Origin: Nitrosomonas sp. Nm84
Lineage (GTDB): Bacteria > Pseudomonadota > Gammaproteobacteria > Burkholderiales > Nitrosomonadaceae
Reading direction: 5' to 3'
Length of the DNA: 64,000 bases
NCBI RefSeq assembly: GCF_003201565.1
Contig: NZ_QJJP01000010.1
Location: 1-64,000, forward strand
Each line of letters opens with the position of its first letter. The first letter of the stretch is position 1. The position numbers and the translations under genes were made by a program. Below, in pieces: positions 18,404-31,613 of the stretch. The notes beneath the pieces are model-generated. The model was given only the letters and a program-made list of their open reading frames with translations, was not told the DNA's origin and searched no databases.

Positions 18404-18877
18404 ATGAATATTAACTTTACTTTAATTTCTCAGGCGATAGCCTTTTCGGTATTTATTTGGTTCACTGTTAAGTATGTATGGCCACCATTGCTACGTGCAA
18501 TAGAAGAGCGTCAAAAAACAATTGCTGATGGCTTGGCCGCTGGTGAGCGGGGTCGCCATGAATTGGAATTGGCAAGCCAGCGTTCATCTGATGTATTGAA
18601 AGAAGCTAAGCAGCGGGCTTCAGAAATAATTTTGCAAGCTGAAAAGCGGGCCACAGAAGTTGTTGAAGAAGCTAAACGAACAGCAAAAGAGGAAGGTGAT
18701 CGGATAATTGCTGGTGCTAAGGCGGATATAGAGCATGAGATGTTCAGCGCAAAAGAAGCATTGCGTCAGCATGTCGCGCAATTAGCAGTTGCTGGTGCAG
18801 CAAAAATTTTGCGTCGTGAAGTCGATGCTAAGGCGCATGCCGATATGCTTGCTTCTATTGAGGAAGATCTAAAATAA
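18404..18877 (+). CDS. atpF: F1Fo ATP synthase subunit b
   Basis: Peripheral-stalk subunit b, 157 residues: an N-terminal membrane helix (ISQAIAFSVFIWFTVKYVW) and then a long charged coiled coil (EAKQRASEIILQAEKRATEV). It anchors F1 to Fo with subunit delta. The stop and the atpH start are adjacent or overlap by one base at 18877. Confidence 0.95.
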   Translation: MNINFTLISQAIAFSVFIWFTVKYVWPPLLRAIEERQKTIADGLAAGERGRHELELASQRSSDVLKEAKQRASEIILQAEKRATEVVEEAKRTAKEEGDRIIAGAKADIEHEMFSAKEALRQHVAQLAVAGAAKILRREVDAKAHADMLASIEEDLK

Positions 18878-19413
18878 TGGCCGAAGCGATTACAGTTGCA
18901 AGGCCTTATGCAGAGGCAGTGTTTAAATTAGGTGTTGTCAATAATAGTTTGGCTCAATGGTCAAAAATGTTGCAGCTTGCAACAGAAATTGCAGCGAATG
19001 ATCAAGTAAAGCTGCTTATTGATAATCCAGTGGTTTCTGCGAAGCAGCTCAGTGAAATATTTCTGGAAATCGGGCGAAGTAAATTTAGCTCCGATGCATG
19101 TAATTTGGTAATAATGCTCGTAGAGAATAAGCGGGTACTCGTGTTGCCTCAAATAAGTCAACTATTTGAACAATTGAAAGCCCAGCATGAAGGAGTTATG
19201 GAAGCGAAGATTGTTAGCGCATTTCCAATGGAAAGCAAGCAACTAAAAAAACTGGTTGATGATCTCGAACAAAAATTTAAGCACAAGATAGAAGCTCAAG
19301 TGAGTGTGGATCCTGAATTAATAGGCGGTATTAAAGTTGAAATTGGTGATGAAATTCTTGATGCCTCAGTTCGCGGTAAACTTGAAGTCATGGCCTTTGC
19401 ACTTAAAAGCTAG
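18877..19413 (+). CDS. atpH: F1Fo ATP synthase subunit delta
   Basis: Subunit delta of F1, 178 residues, connecting the b stalk to the top of the alpha3beta3 head. The N-terminal helical domain starts with ARPYAEAVFKLG, and the C-terminal signature is DPELIGGIKVEIGDEILDAS. It starts directly at the end of atpF and is followed by atpA 12 bases on, behind a TAGGAG ribosome site. Confidence 0.95.
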   Translation: MAEAITVARPYAEAVFKLGVVNNSLAQWSKMLQLATEIAANDQVKLLIDNPVVSAKQLSEIFLEIGRSKFSSDACNLVIMLVENKRVLVLPQISQLFEQLKAQHEGVMEAKIVSAFPMESKQLKKLVDDLEQKFKHKIEAQVSVDPELIGGIKVEIGDEILDASVRGKLEVMAFALKS

Positions 19414-19425
19414 GAGTTAAATGAA

Positions 19426-20967
19426 ATGCAGTTAAATCCATCCGAAATCAGTGAACTGATTAAACAAAGGATAGAAGGACTTGTTGATACAGCAGAAGTT
19501 CGTACACAAGGAACAATTGTTTCTGTAACAGACGGTATTGTGCGTATTCATGGTTTGTCCGATGTAATGCAAGGTGAAATGCTTGAATTTCCTGGCAATA
19601 CCTTCGGCTTAGCACTGAATCTTGAACGAGACTCTGTGGGTGCTGTCATTATGGGGGCGTATGAACACCTCCGTGAAGGGGATACAGTCAAATGTACCGG
19701 ACGTATTCTTGAGGTGCCAGTTGGAGAAGGCTTGCTGGGACGCGTTGTAAATGCACTAGGACAGCCGATAGATGGTAAAGGGCCTATCACAGCAGTAAGA
19801 TCAGAGCCAATCGAAAAAATTGCACCAGGTGTTATTTGGCGACAATCTGTTGATCAGCCTGTGCAAACAGGACTGAAGTCAGTCGATTCTATGGTGCCGG
19901 TTGGGCGCGGACAACGCGAATTGATCATTGGTGACCGCCAGACTGGAAAAACTGCAGTAGCGATTGATGCGATTCTTAATCAAAAAGGCCAAAACATGTT
20001 TTGTATATATGTTGCGGTCGGACAAAAGGCATCATCAATTGCTAACGTAGTTCGAAAATTGGAAGAGCACGGTGCTATGGCATACACCATTGTAGTGGCA
20101 GCAACGGCGTCAGAGTCAGCAGCAATGCAATTTATTGCGCCGTATTCAGGCTGTACCATGGGTGAATATTTTCGTGATAAAGGTCAGGATGCATTGATTG
20201 TTTATGATGATTTAACGAAGCAAGCATGGGCGTATCGACAAATCTCTTTACTTTTAAGACGTCCACCTGGACGTGAAGCATATCCAGGTGATGTGTTTTA
20301 TTTACATTCGCGCTTGCTTGAAAGAGCAGCTAGAGTAAGTGCAGCATATGTCGAAAAAGCCACAAACGGTGAAGTAAAAGGCAAAACTGGATCGTTGACT
20401 GCTCTCCCAATCATTGAAACACAAGCTGGTGATGTGACCGCTTTTGTGCCAACTAATGTAATTTCAATTACAGATGGGCAAATATTTCTTGAGACAGATT
20501 TATTCAATGCAGGTATTCGTCCTGCAATTAATGCCGGCGTGTCAGTTTCCCGAGTGGGAGGGGCAGCACAAACCAAGGTTATTAAAAAATTAGGGGGCGG
20601 TATACGTCTGGCATTAGCACAGTACAGAGAATTAGCTGCATTTGCTCAGTTTGCATCGGATTTAGATGAAGCGACACGTAAACAACTGGAGCGTGGAAAA
20701 ATGGCAACTGAACTCATGAAACAACCCCAGTATGCAACACTCAGCGTTTCTGAAATGGCGCTCACTTTATTTGCAGTCAATAATGGATATTTTGATGATG
20801 TGGAAGTGAATCGAGCATTGGCATTCGAATCTGCATTAAAAAGTTATGTGCGTGGTCAGTATGGCGGCATTCTTGATAAAATAGAGAAAAGCAAAGAGCT
20901 TGATACAGAAACAGAAAAAGAGTTGACAGCAGCGATTCAAGAATTTAAGCAAAACGGAACATATTAA
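19426..20967 (+). CDS. atpA: F1Fo ATP synthase subunit alpha
   Basis: Regulatory nucleotide-binding subunit alpha, 513 residues, exactly the usual length. The P-loop is [16 protein letters not shown], the arginine finger lies in the conserved C-proximal block [12 protein letters not shown], and the beta-barrel start is [20 protein letters not shown]. It is part of the catalytic F1 head. Confidence 0.97.
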   Translation: MQLNPSEISELIKQRIEGLVDTAEVRTQGTIVSVTDGIVRIHGLSDVMQGEMLEFPGNTFGLALNLERDSVGAVIMGAYEHLREGDTVKCTGRILEVPVGEGLLGRVVNALGQPIDGKGPITAVRSEPIEKIAPGVIWRQSVDQPVQTGLKSVDSMVPVGRGQRELIIGDRQTGKTAVAIDAILNQKGQNMFCIYVAVGQKASSIANVVRKLEEHGAMAYTIVVAATASESAAMQFIAPYSGCTMGEYFRDKGQDALIVYDDLTKQAWAYRQISLLLRRPPGREAYPGDVFYLHSRLLERAARVSAAYVEKATNGEVKGKTGSLTALPIIETQAGDVTAFVPTNVISITDGQIFLETDLFNAGIRPAINAGVSVSRVGGAAQTKVIKKLGGGIRLALAQYRELAAFAQFASDLDEATRKQLERGKMATELMKQPQYATLSVSEMALTLFAVNNGYFDDVEVNRALAFESALKSYVRGQYGGILDKIEKSKELDTETEKELTAAIQEFKQNGTY

Positions 20968-20971
20968 GCAA

Positions 20972-21856
20972 ATGGCCGGCAGCAGAGAGATACGCAATAA
21001 AATAAAGAGTGTAAAGAATACGCAAAAGATTACGCGTGCTATGGAAATGGTGGCCGCGTCTAAAATGCGTAAGGCTCAAGATCGAATGAAAAAAGCGCGG
21101 CCTTATGGTGAAAAGATACGTAATGTCGCAGCGCATATGAGCCGGGCAAATACCGAATATCGACACCCATTTCTGATTGCACGAGATACCGTCAAACGAA
21201 TTGGTATCATTGTGGTGACTTCGGATAAAGGTTTGTGTGGTGGATTGAACACTAATGTATTGCGCAAAACTTTAAATCAAATGAAGCGCTGGCAAGCAGA
21301 AGGTGAGCAAATTGAGGCTTGTTGTATTGGTAACAAAGGCTTGGGTTTTATGAGCCGGATTGGCGCAAATATTACTTCACAGGTTGTTGGGCTTGGTGAT
21401 ACTCCTGATATAGTGAGACTTATCGGCGCAGTCAAAGTGGTATTAGATGGCTATACGCAAGATCAATTCGATCGGGTATACATTTTTTATAATCGCTTTA
21501 TCAATACGATGAAACAAGAGCCTGTGATGGAGCAGTTACTTCCATTGACCGATGAGCGCATGCAAAGCGATGAGCAAAGTAACAGCAGGCCAAAAACGAC
21601 ATGGGATTATATTTATGAGCCTGAAGCAAGGCCTGTGATAGACGATATCATGGTACGGTATGTCGAAGCGTTGATATATCAGGCCGTGGCCGAGAATATG
21701 GCATCTGAGCAATCTGCAAGAATGGTTGCGATGAAGGCTGCATCAGACAATGCTGGAAATGTCATTGGTGAATTAACATTGATATACAACAAATCGCGAC
21801 AAGCTGCAATTACCAAGGAATTGTCAGAGATCGTCGGGGGCGCGGCAGCTGTTTAA
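20972..21856 (+). CDS. atpG: F1Fo ATP synthase subunit gamma
   Basis: Central rotor shaft, 294 residues. The N-terminal helix [20 protein letters not shown] and the C-terminal helix with [17 protein letters not shown] are both intact, and [10 protein letters not shown] is present. It starts four bases after the atpA stop. Confidence 0.96.
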   Translation: MAGSREIRNKIKSVKNTQKITRAMEMVAASKMRKAQDRMKKARPYGEKIRNVAAHMSRANTEYRHPFLIARDTVKRIGIIVVTSDKGLCGGLNTNVLRKTLNQMKRWQAEGEQIEACCIGNKGLGFMSRIGANITSQVVGLGDTPDIVRLIGAVKVVLDGYTQDQFDRVYIFYNRFINTMKQEPVMEQLLPLTDERMQSDEQSNSRPKTTWDYIYEPEARPVIDDIMVRYVEALIYQAVAENMASEQSARMVAMKAASDNAGNVIGELTLIYNKSRQAAITKELSEIVGGAAAV

Positions 21857-21878
21857 AACATTTTTGTATTTAGTTTAG

Positions 21879-23267
<1,389 letters not shown>

Positions 23268-23285
23268 ACTTAGAGAAAATAGCTA

Positions 23286-23708
23286 ATGGGTACCATTTTT
23301 CATCTTGATATCGTAAGTGCTGAGGAGTCGATTTATTCCGGTCCAGTGGAGTTTTTGATTGCGCCAGCACAGATGGGCGAGGTAGGTATTTATCCACGTC
23401 ATACACCGATGCTAACCAGGATCAAATCTGGAATGGTGCGAATCAAAGCTCAACTAAAAGAGGAAGAACTTATATACGTGTCTGGTGGCATGTTAGAAGT
23501 TCAACCTAATGTTGTAACGATTTTGGCTGATACTGCCGTGCGTAGTCATGATCTTGATGAAGTGAAAGCTATTGAAGCAAAACGAGCTGCAGAAGAGGCC
23601 ATGAAGAATCGTGAATCAGAATTGGATTATGCCAAAGCACAAGCTGAACTTATGGAAGCAATGTCGCAATTGGCCGCGATTGATAAATTGAGAAAGCGCA
23701 AGCACTAA
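23286..23708 (+). CDS. atpC: F1Fo ATP synthase subunit epsilon
   Basis: Subunit epsilon, 140 residues: an N-terminal beta-sandwich ([35 protein letters not shown]) and a C-terminal two-helix hairpin that can inhibit ATP hydrolysis. Last gene of the operon; a strong terminator follows within 20 bases. Confidence 0.96.
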   Translation: MGTIFHLDIVSAEESIYSGPVEFLIAPAQMGEVGIYPRHTPMLTRIKSGMVRIKAQLKEEELIYVSGGMLEVQPNVVTILADTAVRSHDLDEVKAIEAKRAAEEAMKNRESELDYAKAQAELMEAMSQLAAIDKLRKRKH

Positions 23709-23723
23709 TAATGTATCGATAGC

Positions 23724-23752
23724 AAAAAAGGCGACATATGTCGCCTTTTTTT
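23724..23752 (+). terminator. Rho-independent terminator of the atp operon
   Basis: AAAAAAGGCGACATA pairs with TATGTCGCCTTTTTT as a nearly perfect palindrome, followed by T residues. The A and T flanks allow it to work in both directions, but it is placed 15 bases after the atpC stop. Confidence 0.92.
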
Positions 23753-23883
23753 ATTCCTGCAATCCGAATTTGTGTAAATGACGTTAAAATTTGGGTTTCA
23801 TCAAGAGTAAAAGGCAAAAAATATTTGTTAAGCTGCCACAGAATAAGTACTAAATAATTAATATCCAGGAAAAACTCAATATT

Positions 23884-25254
23884 GTGTTTAAGTTAAATGT
23901 TGTCATATTGGCGGCAGGCGCTGGAAAGCGCATGCGGTCCTCACTTCCTAAAGTATTGCATACCTTAGCTGGTTATCCGCTACTCATGCATGTGACGAAT
24001 ACAACCAGATTACTCATGCCTGATAAAATTTGTGTTGTGATAGGTCATGGTGGAGAAGTGGTGAAGCAGTCGATGCCTGATAGTGATCTGACATGGGTTG
24101 TGCAAGAGCACCAACTTGGTACAGGACACGCATTAATGCAAGTTCAGCCTTATCTCGATATGGATGGATCAACGCTTGTATTATATGGGGATGTTCCTCT
24201 TGTCAGTAGAGATACGCTTCAGAAATTAATAGTTTCAGCACACGAGAAATATTGCACTCTACTTACTGCGACAGTAGCTGATCCGACCGGATATGGTAGG
24301 ATTGTGCGTGATTCAAGAACAAATGCAATCACAGCGATTGTTGAACAAAAAGATGCCAGCGCAGAACAGCGAAATATATGTGAAATTAACACCGGGATCA
24401 TGCTGATTCCTAATATCTATTTGCATGAATGGTTGCCAAGCATTGAAAACACGAACGCGCAACACGAATACTATCTAACCGACATTATTGCGATGGCTAC
24501 TAAACAAGGGGTTCCGGTAAGTTCGATACAACCAGCAAATCTTTGGGAAGTAATGGGTGTTAATGATAAATATCAATTAGCTCAGCTTGAACGGATCTAT
24601 CAAGAAGAATACGCGAATAAACTGCTGGAACAGGGGGTTAGTTTGGCTGATCCGGCGCGGATCGATATTAGAGGAAAGCTGCATTGTGGAACAGATGTCA
24701 AAATTGATATTAATTGTATTTTCGAAGGAATTGTCAAACTGAACGATGGTGTGCAGATTGGTGCGAATTGTATATTAAAGAATGCAACGGTTGCGGCAGG
24801 GACGGTAATTCACCCCTATAGCCTAATTGATGGCGCAGAAATAGGAGAGAACTGTAAAATAGGTCCCTATGCCCGTATTCGTCCGGGTACTAAGCTGCTC
24901 AGTGAGGTACATATCGGTAATTTTGTTGAAGTCAAAAATAGCCGGATTGCATCGGGTAGTAAAGCTAATCACTTAAGCTATATCGGCGATTCCATTGTTG
25001 GGAAAAATGTAAATATTGGCGCTGGAACAATTACCTGCAATTATGATGGCGCGAATAAGCATCAGACTATCATAGAAGATGATGTATTTGTTGGATCCGA
25101 TACTCAGCTTGTCGCGCCGGTTAAAATTGCCAAAGGATCAACAATTGGTGCCGGATCAACTATTACAAAAGATACTTCGGAAGGTGCTTTAACTCTGTCA
25201 AGAGCTAAACAAGTAAGTTTTTTTGAATGGAAGCGCCCAACTAAGTCGAAATAG
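23884..25254 (+). CDS. glmU: Bifunctional GlmU (UDP-GlcNAc synthesis)
   Basis: Makes UDP-N-acetylglucosamine for peptidoglycan and lipopolysaccharide in two steps: acetylation of glucosamine-1-phosphate, then uridylylation. The 456 residues comprise an N-terminal nucleotidyltransferase ([20 protein letters not shown]) and a C-terminal left-handed beta-helix acetyltransferase with hexapeptide repeats ([33 protein letters not shown]). The start is GTG 23884. glmS follows 46 bases on, so the two amino-sugar enzymes are adjacent. Confidence 0.95.
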   Translation: MFKLNVVILAAGAGKRMRSSLPKVLHTLAGYPLLMHVTNTTRLLMPDKICVVIGHGGEVVKQSMPDSDLTWVVQEHQLGTGHALMQVQPYLDMDGSTLVLYGDVPLVSRDTLQKLIVSAHEKYCTLLTATVADPTGYGRIVRDSRTNAITAIVEQKDASAEQRNICEINTGIMLIPNIYLHEWLPSIENTNAQHEYYLTDIIAMATKQGVPVSSIQPANLWEVMGVNDKYQLAQLERIYQEEYANKLLEQGVSLADPARIDIRGKLHCGTDVKIDINCIFEGIVKLNDGVQIGANCILKNATVAAGTVIHPYSLIDGAEIGENCKIGPYARIRPGTKLLSEVHIGNFVEVKNSRIASGSKANHLSYIGDSIVGKNVNIGAGTITCNYDGANKHQTIIEDDVFVGSDTQLVAPVKIAKGSTIGAGSTITKDTSEGALTLSRAKQVSFFEWKRPTKSK

Positions 25255-25300
25255 TGATGTCCCATGTATCTTAACAAGCTGTGTGAGGAAAAGAATCAGG

Positions 25301-27148
25301 ATGTGTGGAATAGTTGGCGCGATTGCAAATGTAGATGTGGTTCCTGTTTTATTGAAAGGATTGTTACGCCTTGAGTATAGAGGGTATGATTCCGCCGGTT
25401 TGGTAGTAACCAACCATGGCTTACAAAGATTACGCACAACAGGTCGTGTAGCAGAATTGAGTAAGCTTGTTGCGCAGCAGAATACGTGCGGATTAGCGGG
25501 CATAGCACATACGCGATGGGCTACGCACGGGGAACCTTCTGAGCGTAACGCGCATCCTCATTTCTCAGGAGAAAAATCACGAATTGCTGTTGTGCATAAT
25601 GGCATCATAGAAAATCATGAAGAAATACGCACTCACCTGAAGAATCAAGGATACGAATTTACTTCAGATACTGATACTGAAGTAATCGCACATCTAATAG
25701 CCTTTAAGCTTGAACAAGAAAATAATTTACTAAAGGCAGTTTGTTTGTCCATCGCAGAATTGCAAGGTGCCTATGCGATAGCCGTTATGGAAGAAACGCA
25801 TCCGGAGCGAATTGTTGTTGCACGCAATGGAGCTCCGTTATTAATTGGTGTGGGGAAGGATGGCAACTATGTGGCATCCGATTCTTCTGCTTTGCTACAG
25901 GCCACACGAGATATTATCTATCTGGAAGAAGGTGATGTGGCTGAGTTGCATAATCGTGACTATCGAATCGTAAATTGTTTACATAATCAACTAGGTGAAG
26001 CAGTTGAGCGTACCGTGCATGAAAGCTATTTATCAAATGAAGCGATTGAGTTAGGTCCTTATACGCATTTCATGCAAAAGGAGATATTCGAACAGCCTAG
26101 TGCGGTGGCTAACACACTGGAAATGGTATTTAATGCACAATCTATTTCACCCAATTTGTTTGGTAGTGAAGCAGAAAAAGTACTTTCCGGAACGAAACAT
26201 ATTCTGATTCTGGCGTGTGGAACCAGCTATCACGCTGGACTGGTGGCGCGCTATTGGATCGAAGCTGTTGCTGGGATACCCTGTAATGTCGATATTGCCA
26301 GCGAATATCGTTATCGTAATCCTATTGCACATCCAAATACGCTAGTGATTGGCATTTCGCAATCGGGAGAAACCGCAGATACTCTGGCAGCTCTGAATTA
26401 TGCCAAGAAATTAAATCATCAGCACAGTCTTGCTATTTGTAATGTACCGGAGAGCGCCCTGATTCGGCAGACTAATTTACGCTTTCTAACTCGTGCCGGT
26501 CCAGAGATCGGTGTGGCTTCAACGAAAGCATTTACTACGCAACTAGCATCGCTTTTGTTGCTGACAATAACACTGGCAAAAATACATCATCGATTATCTA
26601 AGGATGATGAGTATCGCATGATTGCGGCGTTACGTCACTTGCCGGTTGCATTGCAGAATACATTGCAAGTTGAATCGCAAGTTAAAGTTTGGGCTAAAAG
26701 TTTTGCAACAAAACGTCATGCACTATTTCTTGGTCGCGGTGTTCATTATCCGATTGCTATGGAAGGCGCATTAAAGCTTAAGGAAATATCTTATATTCAT
26801 GCGGAAGCATATGCAGCCGGAGAGCTAAAACATGGTCCATTAGCACTCGTGGATAGTGAAATGCCAATCGTTGCGATTGCTCCTAATGATCAACTGTTGA
26901 GCAAGCTTAAATCAAATCTACAGGAAGTGCATGCTCGAGGTGGCGAATTATATGTATTTGCAGATGCCGATTCTCAGATAATGGAGAGTAAGAATTTGCA
27001 TGTCATTCGGTTAGCGGAGCATACAGGTTTGCTTAGCCCAATTCTGCATACTATTCCGTTGCAACTATTGGCTTATCACGTTGCTCTAGAGCGGGGTACT
27101 GATGTCGATAAACCAAGAAATTTGGCAAAAGCAGTGACGGTTGAGTAG
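25301..27148 (+). CDS. glmS: Glucosamine-6-phosphate synthase
   Basis: Forms glucosamine-6-phosphate from fructose-6-phosphate and glutamine, feeding GlmU. The start must be ATG 25301 ([11 protein letters not shown]), because the Cys exposed after Met removal is the catalytic nucleophile; GAGGAA at 25285-25290 is upstream. It has 615 residues: an N-terminal class II glutaminase ([20 protein letters not shown]) and two SIS sugar-isomerase domains ([29 protein letters not shown]), ending in [12 protein letters not shown]. No glmS ribozyme is visible upstream, as expected in this lineage. Confidence 0.96.
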   Translation: MCGIVGAIANVDVVPVLLKGLLRLEYRGYDSAGLVVTNHGLQRLRTTGRVAELSKLVAQQNTCGLAGIAHTRWATHGEPSERNAHPHFSGEKSRIAVVHNGIIENHEEIRTHLKNQGYEFTSDTDTEVIAHLIAFKLEQENNLLKAVCLSIAELQGAYAIAVMEETHPERIVVARNGAPLLIGVGKDGNYVASDSSALLQATRDIIYLEEGDVAELHNRDYRIVNCLHNQLGEAVERTVHESYLSNEAIELGPYTHFMQKEIFEQPSAVANTLEMVFNAQSISPNLFGSEAEKVLSGTKHILILACGTSYHAGLVARYWIEAVAGIPCNVDIASEYRYRNPIAHPNTLVIGISQSGETADTLAALNYAKKLNHQHSLAICNVPESALIRQTNLRFLTRAGPEIGVASTKAFTTQLASLLLLTITLAKIHHRLSKDDEYRMIAALRHLPVALQNTLQVESQVKVWAKSFATKRHALFLGRGVHYPIAMEGALKLKEISYIHAEAYAAGELKHGPLALVDSEMPIVAIAPNDQLLSKLKSNLQEVHARGGELYVFADADSQIMESKNLHVIRLAEHTGLLSPILHTIPLQLLAYHVALERGTDVDKPRNLAKAVTVE

Positions 27149-27294
27149 TGATTGTTTGAAGGCTTAAGTGACTCAGATTGCGACCGGTATTTATATTGAT
27201 TCGACGTTTATTTTTTGAAGCTGAAGTGTGATACTTTATCCATGATTGATGGGATGATAAGATAATCCTACTTTAATAAAGGGTATAGACAAGA

Positions 27295-28020
27295 ATGGCT
27301 GGTCATAGTAAATGGGCTAATATCAAACACAAGAAAGCCGCGCAAGATGCCAAGCGCGGCAAGGTGTTTACGCGACTTATCAAAGAAATAACTGTCGCTG
27401 CTCGCATGGGTGGGGGAGATATCAATTGTAATCCGCGGTTACGCTTGGCGGTTGATAAAGCGTATGATCAAAATATGCCTAAGGACAATGTTGAGCGTGC
27501 GATCAAACGGGGTAGCGGAGAATTGGATGGTGTTGATTATGAAGAAATTCGCTATGAAGGTTATGGAATAGCGGGCGCTGCGGTAATGGTTGACTGTATG
27601 ACCGATAATCGTGTCCGTACTGTTGCAGATGTACGCCATGCATTTACCAAATATGGTGGTAATCTAGGCACGGATGGTTCGGTTAATTTTTTATTCAAAC
27701 ACTGTGGCCAATTAATTTTTGCACCAGGAACCAATGAAGATAAGTTGATAGAAGCTGCATTGGAAGGCGGTGCTGAAGATGTGATCAGCAATGATGATGA
27801 TAGTATCGAAGTAATTACCGCACCTTATGAGTTTATTGCAGTTAAAGAAGCATTGGAGGGAGCCGGTTTTAAGGCAGAGTTTGCTGAAGTGACCATGAAA
27901 CCAAGCAATGAAGCATTATTAACTGGCGACGATGCGATTAAAATGCATAAATTACTGGACGCATTAGAAAGTCTTGATGACGTGCAGAATGTATATACCA
28001 CAGCAGTTCTAGATGAATAA
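27295..28020 (+). CDS. yebC: YebC/PmpR family protein
   Basis: YebC/TACO1 family protein of 241 residues, starting [20 protein letters not shown]. Members are described as DNA-binding regulators or as helpers of translation through proline runs. It lies immediately before ruvC as in many proteobacteria. The 146-base gap from glmS contains no other gene. Confidence 0.95.
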   Translation: MAGHSKWANIKHKKAAQDAKRGKVFTRLIKEITVAARMGGGDINCNPRLRLAVDKAYDQNMPKDNVERAIKRGSGELDGVDYEEIRYEGYGIAGAAVMVDCMTDNRVRTVADVRHAFTKYGGNLGTDGSVNFLFKHCGQLIFAPGTNEDKLIEAALEGGAEDVISNDDDSIEVITAPYEFIAVKEALEGAGFKAEFAEVTMKPSNEALLTGDDAIKMHKLLDALESLDDVQNVYTTAVLDE

Positions 28021-28028
28021 ACATCACA

Positions 28029-28562
28029 TTGATAGGTGACAAAATCCGCATTCTTGGCATAGATCCAGGTTTACGGGTTACCGGTTTTGGTGTGATTGAT
28101 AAGAACGGTAGTAATCTGATCTATGTCGGTAGTGGGTGTATTAAGACATCTGAGGGCGAATTACCTGCTCGCCTTAAGTCGATTTTGGATAGCTTGAATG
28201 AGGTTATCGCACAATACCGACCAGAATGCACTGCCGTGGAGCAAGTTTTTGTCAATATTAATCCCAAATCAACATTATTGCTGGGTCAAGCGCGCGGCGT
28301 GGCAATTTGCGCTGCTGTGATAAATAATCTGATGGTTGCTGAGTATACCGCACTGCAAATAAAACAGGCAGTTGTCGGCAATGGCCATGCAAAAAAAGAT
28401 CAAGTTCAAGAAATGGTGATGCGCTTATTGAATCTGACAAGTAGTCCAAGCGCCGATGCTGCGGATGCGCTTGCGTGTGCGATATGCCATGCGCATGCTG
28501 AGGTTGGTTTGGGAAAAATTCCATTAATAGGTTACCGTATGAAACGAGGTCGCTTGGTATGA
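28029..28562 (+). CDS. ruvC: Holliday junction resolvase RuvC
   Basis: Endonuclease that cuts Holliday junctions, working with RuvAB. The acidic active site is present: Asp in [14 protein letters not shown], Glu in AVEQVFVN, and the C-terminal Asp pair in [14 protein letters not shown]. The nearest usual start is TTG 28029, but it has no ribosome site. AGGTGA at 28034-28039 lies inside the coding frame and just before ATC (28044), so the true start is uncertain by a few codons. The stop overlaps the ruvA start by four bases. Confidence 0.93.
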   Translation: MIGDKIRILGIDPGLRVTGFGVIDKNGSNLIYVGSGCIKTSEGELPARLKSILDSLNEVIAQYRPECTAVEQVFVNINPKSTLLLGQARGVAICAAVINNLMVAEYTALQIKQAVVGNGHAKKDQVQEMVMRLLNLTSSPSADAADALACAICHAHAEVGLGKIPLIGYRMKRGRLV

Positions 28563-29143
28563 TTGGGCGACTAACTGGGATATTGCTTGAAAAACATCCA
28601 CCACAAGTATTGTTGGATGTGCAAGGGGTAGGTTATGAAGTAAATGTGCCTATGAGTACTTTTTATGACCTTCCAACGATCGGGACTCAAACTACGTTGT
28701 ATACACATCTTGTGATACGTGAAGATATACATTTACTGTTTGGTTTCGCAACAGAATCAGAGCGTCAGACTTTTCGTCAATTGGTGAAAATTTCTGGTGT
28801 AGGTGCAAGAACTGCATTGGCTCTTCTTTCCGGTCTGAGTGTGCATGATTTGCACAATGCCGTAGCGGCACAAGATAGCGCGCGTCTCATCAGAGTACCC
28901 GGGGTTGGAAAAAAAACAGCCGAACGCTTATTGTTGGAATTGCGGGATAAACTGAATTCTACAATAATGAATTTGGATGAATCCGTGCCTTCATCTGCAC
29001 ATGGCGATGATATTCTGGATGCATTGTTATCGTTGGGCTATAGTGACCGAGAGGCTAATTGGGCTGTCAAACAAATTTCTACAAGCGCCACGTTATCTGA
29101 TGGCATACGTCAGGCATTACAGTTGTTGTCAAAGGAAAAGTAA
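28559..29143 (+). CDS. ruvA: Holliday junction branch migration protein RuvA
   Basis: Junction-binding subunit, 194 residues: an N-terminal OB fold ([20 protein letters not shown]), two helix-hairpin-helix motifs ([38 protein letters not shown]) and a C-terminal RuvB-binding domain. It is coupled to ruvC by an ATGA overlap. Confidence 0.96.
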   Translation: MIGRLTGILLEKHPPQVLLDVQGVGYEVNVPMSTFYDLPTIGTQTTLYTHLVIREDIHLLFGFATESERQTFRQLVKISGVGARTALALLSGLSVHDLHNAVAAQDSARLIRVPGVGKKTAERLLLELRDKLNSTIMNLDESVPSSAHGDDILDALLSLGYSDREANWAVKQISTSATLSDGIRQALQLLSKEK

Positions 29144-29167
29144 TAAATACATAACTTGGATTGCTGA

Positions 29168-30211
29168 ATGATTGAAACAGATCGGTTAGTTACTGCAATA
29201 CCTTCATCTTCGCAAGAAGAGGTCTTGGAACGTGCGCTACGCCCCAAGCAACTAGAAGAGTATGTTGGTCAAGAAAAAATTCGTGGGCAACTACAGATTT
29301 TTATTGAAGCAGCCAGAAATCGTCTTGAAGCGCTCGATCATGTCCTTTTATTCGGCCCTCCAGGTCTTGGAAAAACCACATTAGCGCATATTATTGCCAG
29401 GGAAATGGGTGTTAATTTACGTCAAACTTCTGGTCCAGTATTGGAACGACCGGGTGATTTGGCCGCCTTGCTGACAAACCTTGAGCCAAATGATGTTTTG
29501 TTTATAGATGAGATTCATCGTTTGTCCCCAGTGGTTGAAGAGATTCTCTATCCGGCGCTGGAGGATTATCAGCTGGATATTATGATTGGTGAAGGTCCAG
29601 CGGCGCGTTCGGTGAAATTGGATTTGCCGCCATTTACTTTAGTTGGCGCTACTACGCGAGCTGGTATGCTTACTAACCCTTTACGTGATCGCTTCGGAAT
29701 AGTTTCGCGATTAGAGTTTTATACTTCGGAAGAGTTAAGTAAAATTGTTATTCGCTCTGCAGGGCTGCTGAATGTGAGAATATCGTCAGATGGTGCATTT
29801 GAAATTGCGCGCCGTTCACGTGGTACTCCACGGATTGTAAATCGATTGCTGCGCCGTGTACGTGATTTTGCCGAGGTTAAAGCTGATGGACACGTTACTG
29901 CTACAGTGGCCGATGCGGCTCTGAATATGCTGGATGTAGATGCAATAGGATTAGATGTCATGGATAGGAAATTATTACTTGCTGTGTTAGAAAAATTCAG
30001 CGGTGGCCCTGTTGGGGTTGATAATCTCGCAGCAGCAATTAGTGAAGAACGTGATACGATTGAGGATGTGCTGGAGCCTTATTTGATTCAGCAAGGATTC
30101 TTGAAACGTACGCCAAGAGGCCGTATGGTCACTGCCGCTGCTTATCAACATTTTGGTGTTGCTCTACCGAGAAACGGATTGAGTGGCGATTTTTGGGAAG
30201 AGAGTCATTAA
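29168..30211 (+). CDS. ruvB: Holliday junction helicase RuvB
   Basis: AAA+ motor of the RuvAB complex, 347 residues. Walker A is [18 protein letters not shown], Walker B is [12 protein letters not shown], the family block is [14 protein letters not shown], and the C-terminal winged helix contains [17 protein letters not shown]. It starts 24 bases after ruvA. Confidence 0.97.
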   Translation: MIETDRLVTAIPSSSQEEVLERALRPKQLEEYVGQEKIRGQLQIFIEAARNRLEALDHVLLFGPPGLGKTTLAHIIAREMGVNLRQTSGPVLERPGDLAALLTNLEPNDVLFIDEIHRLSPVVEEILYPALEDYQLDIMIGEGPAARSVKLDLPPFTLVGATTRAGMLTNPLRDRFGIVSRLEFYTSEELSKIVIRSAGLLNVRISSDGAFEIARRSRGTPRIVNRLLRRVRDFAEVKADGHVTATVADAALNMLDVDAIGLDVMDRKLLLAVLEKFSGGPVGVDNLAAAISEERDTIEDVLEPYLIQQGFLKRTPRGRMVTAAAYQHFGVALPRNGLSGDFWEESH

Positions 30212-30237
30212 TAGTCGGTTGATTTTCTATCTATTTT

Positions 30238-30678
30238 ATGCAAATTCAGACACTACGCATTATTATCGCGATTTTAATGACAGCGGTCATTATGTTGTAT
30301 ATTTATACCAATCGTGAGAAAGATTATTACAGTAAGAGCGCGGAACCTGCGGTTGCGCAAATATTAACGGAAATTTCCAGCTGGGAAAAACAAGCGCTTC
30401 TAACGCACTTAACTCCTGAAGCCAAACAGACAGTAAATGACGAACAGCTCGATCAATTGATGAATCTCTATCGTAGCTTTGGTCGTTTTCAGTCGATTCA
30501 AGAAATTAATTTCTCGCGCACAGTGAGCGCATTTTCTCTAGTGGGCGAGAAGCGGATTAACTATTCAGGTATTGCAAACTTTGACGGAGGGCCTGTTAGT
30601 TTAAATATTACTATAGTTGAACGAGGAGGATTTTTTCTTGTTTATAACTTTACGCTGGCAAAAGCGAGTGAAGGATAG
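30238..30678 (+). CDS. Membrane-anchored protein of unknown function
   Basis: A 146-residue protein with one N-terminal transmembrane helix (IIIAILMTAVIMLYIYT) and a soluble domain of alpha then beta character. The pattern (helices ending at LYRSFGRFQSI, then strands SAFSLVGEKRINYSGIANF and VSLNITIVERGGFFLVYNF) is reminiscent of NTF2-like folds, but I cannot name a family. It lies 26 bases after ruvB on the same strand and may be co-transcribed. Confidence 0.75.
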   Translation: MQIQTLRIIIAILMTAVIMLYIYTNREKDYYSKSAEPAVAQILTEISSWEKQALLTHLTPEAKQTVNDEQLDQLMNLYRSFGRFQSIQEINFSRTVSAFSLVGEKRINYSGIANFDGGPVSLNITIVERGGFFLVYNFTLAKASEG

Positions 30679-30848
30679 TTTGCTAAAAGTTAATACGCTT
30701 ATAATGTATAGAAATTATTTTCTTCTAAGTGTACGCTATGGCTTTGGGTTAATATATGCATATGGCTTTTTGAACTATCGGTAAAACGCATTAGTCTCAC
30801 TGTTTGTTCGAATGACTCGGTATTCAATTTTTAGATTGGAGGTTGTAA

Positions 30849-31520
30849 ATGAATCAAAACTACTCAACAGTTGCTGAAAGATCTTCATCAGCTTTGGCGA
30901 CTAACAAAGTACTGCGCAATACTTATATGCTTCTGTCACTGACATTGTTATTCAGCGGTTTTACAGCTGCGCTGTCAATGTTCATGAATATGCCGCCGAT
31001 GACTTATCTGGTATCCGTTATTGGTGGTATGGTAATCGCCATGTTTGTATTGCCCCGTTTTGCTAATTCTACAGCGGGTATTGGAATTGTTTTCTTGATT
31101 ACCGGTATGTTAGGGTTTGGTTTGGGGCCGATATTGAGTATGTATGCCGCTTTACCTAACGGTGGGAATATTATTACACTGTCGCTAGGAGGAACGGGTG
31201 TCATATTTATGGGTTTATCCGCCTACGCACTGGCTACACGAAAAGATTTTAGTTTTCTTGGCGGTTTCCTGATGGTTGGTTTTTTGCTGGTATTGCTTGC
31301 AGCGGTGGCAAACATTTTCCTGGCCATACCTGCTATGTCGTTAGCAATATCGGCTGTGGTTATCATGATAATGAGTGGCTTTATTTTGTATGACACAAGT
31401 CGCATTATTCATGGTGGCGAAACCAATTATGTGCTGGCGACGGTTGGGCTATATATGACAATTTTTAATATTTTTATCAGTTTATTGCAGATATTGGGTA
31501 TCATGGGTAATGATGATTAG
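30849..31520 (+). CDS. Bax inhibitor-1/YccA family membrane protein
   Basis: Inner-membrane protein of 223 residues with about seven transmembrane helices and the UPF0005 signature near the C-terminus (MSGFILYDTSRIIHGGETNY). Homologous to E. coli YccA, which modulates FtsH protease. TTGGAGG (30836-30842) is a good ribosome site. A strong terminator follows 25 bases after the stop. Confidence 0.93.
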   Translation: MNQNYSTVAERSSSALATNKVLRNTYMLLSLTLLFSGFTAALSMFMNMPPMTYLVSVIGGMVIAMFVLPRFANSTAGIGIVFLITGMLGFGLGPILSMYAALPNGGNIITLSLGGTGVIFMGLSAYALATRKDFSFLGGFLMVGFLLVLLAAVANIFLAIPAMSLAISAVVIMIMSGFILYDTSRIIHGGETNYVLATVGLYMTIFNIFISLLQILGIMGNDD

Positions 31521-31545
31521 TCTTCAAGTATCTTGAATAACTGTT

Positions 31546-31576
31546 CAAAACCCCGGTTTAGCCGGGGTTTTGTTTT
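31546..31576 (+). terminator. Rho-independent terminator
   Basis: CAAAACCCCGG (31546-31556) and CCGGGGTTTTG (31562-31572) form a perfect 11-bp stem with a 5-base loop and T residues after it, downstream of the YccA-family gene. Confidence 0.92.
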
Positions 31577-31613
31577 GAGCAAATGAAATGTGAACGAAGA
31601 GGTTTCAGAACAT

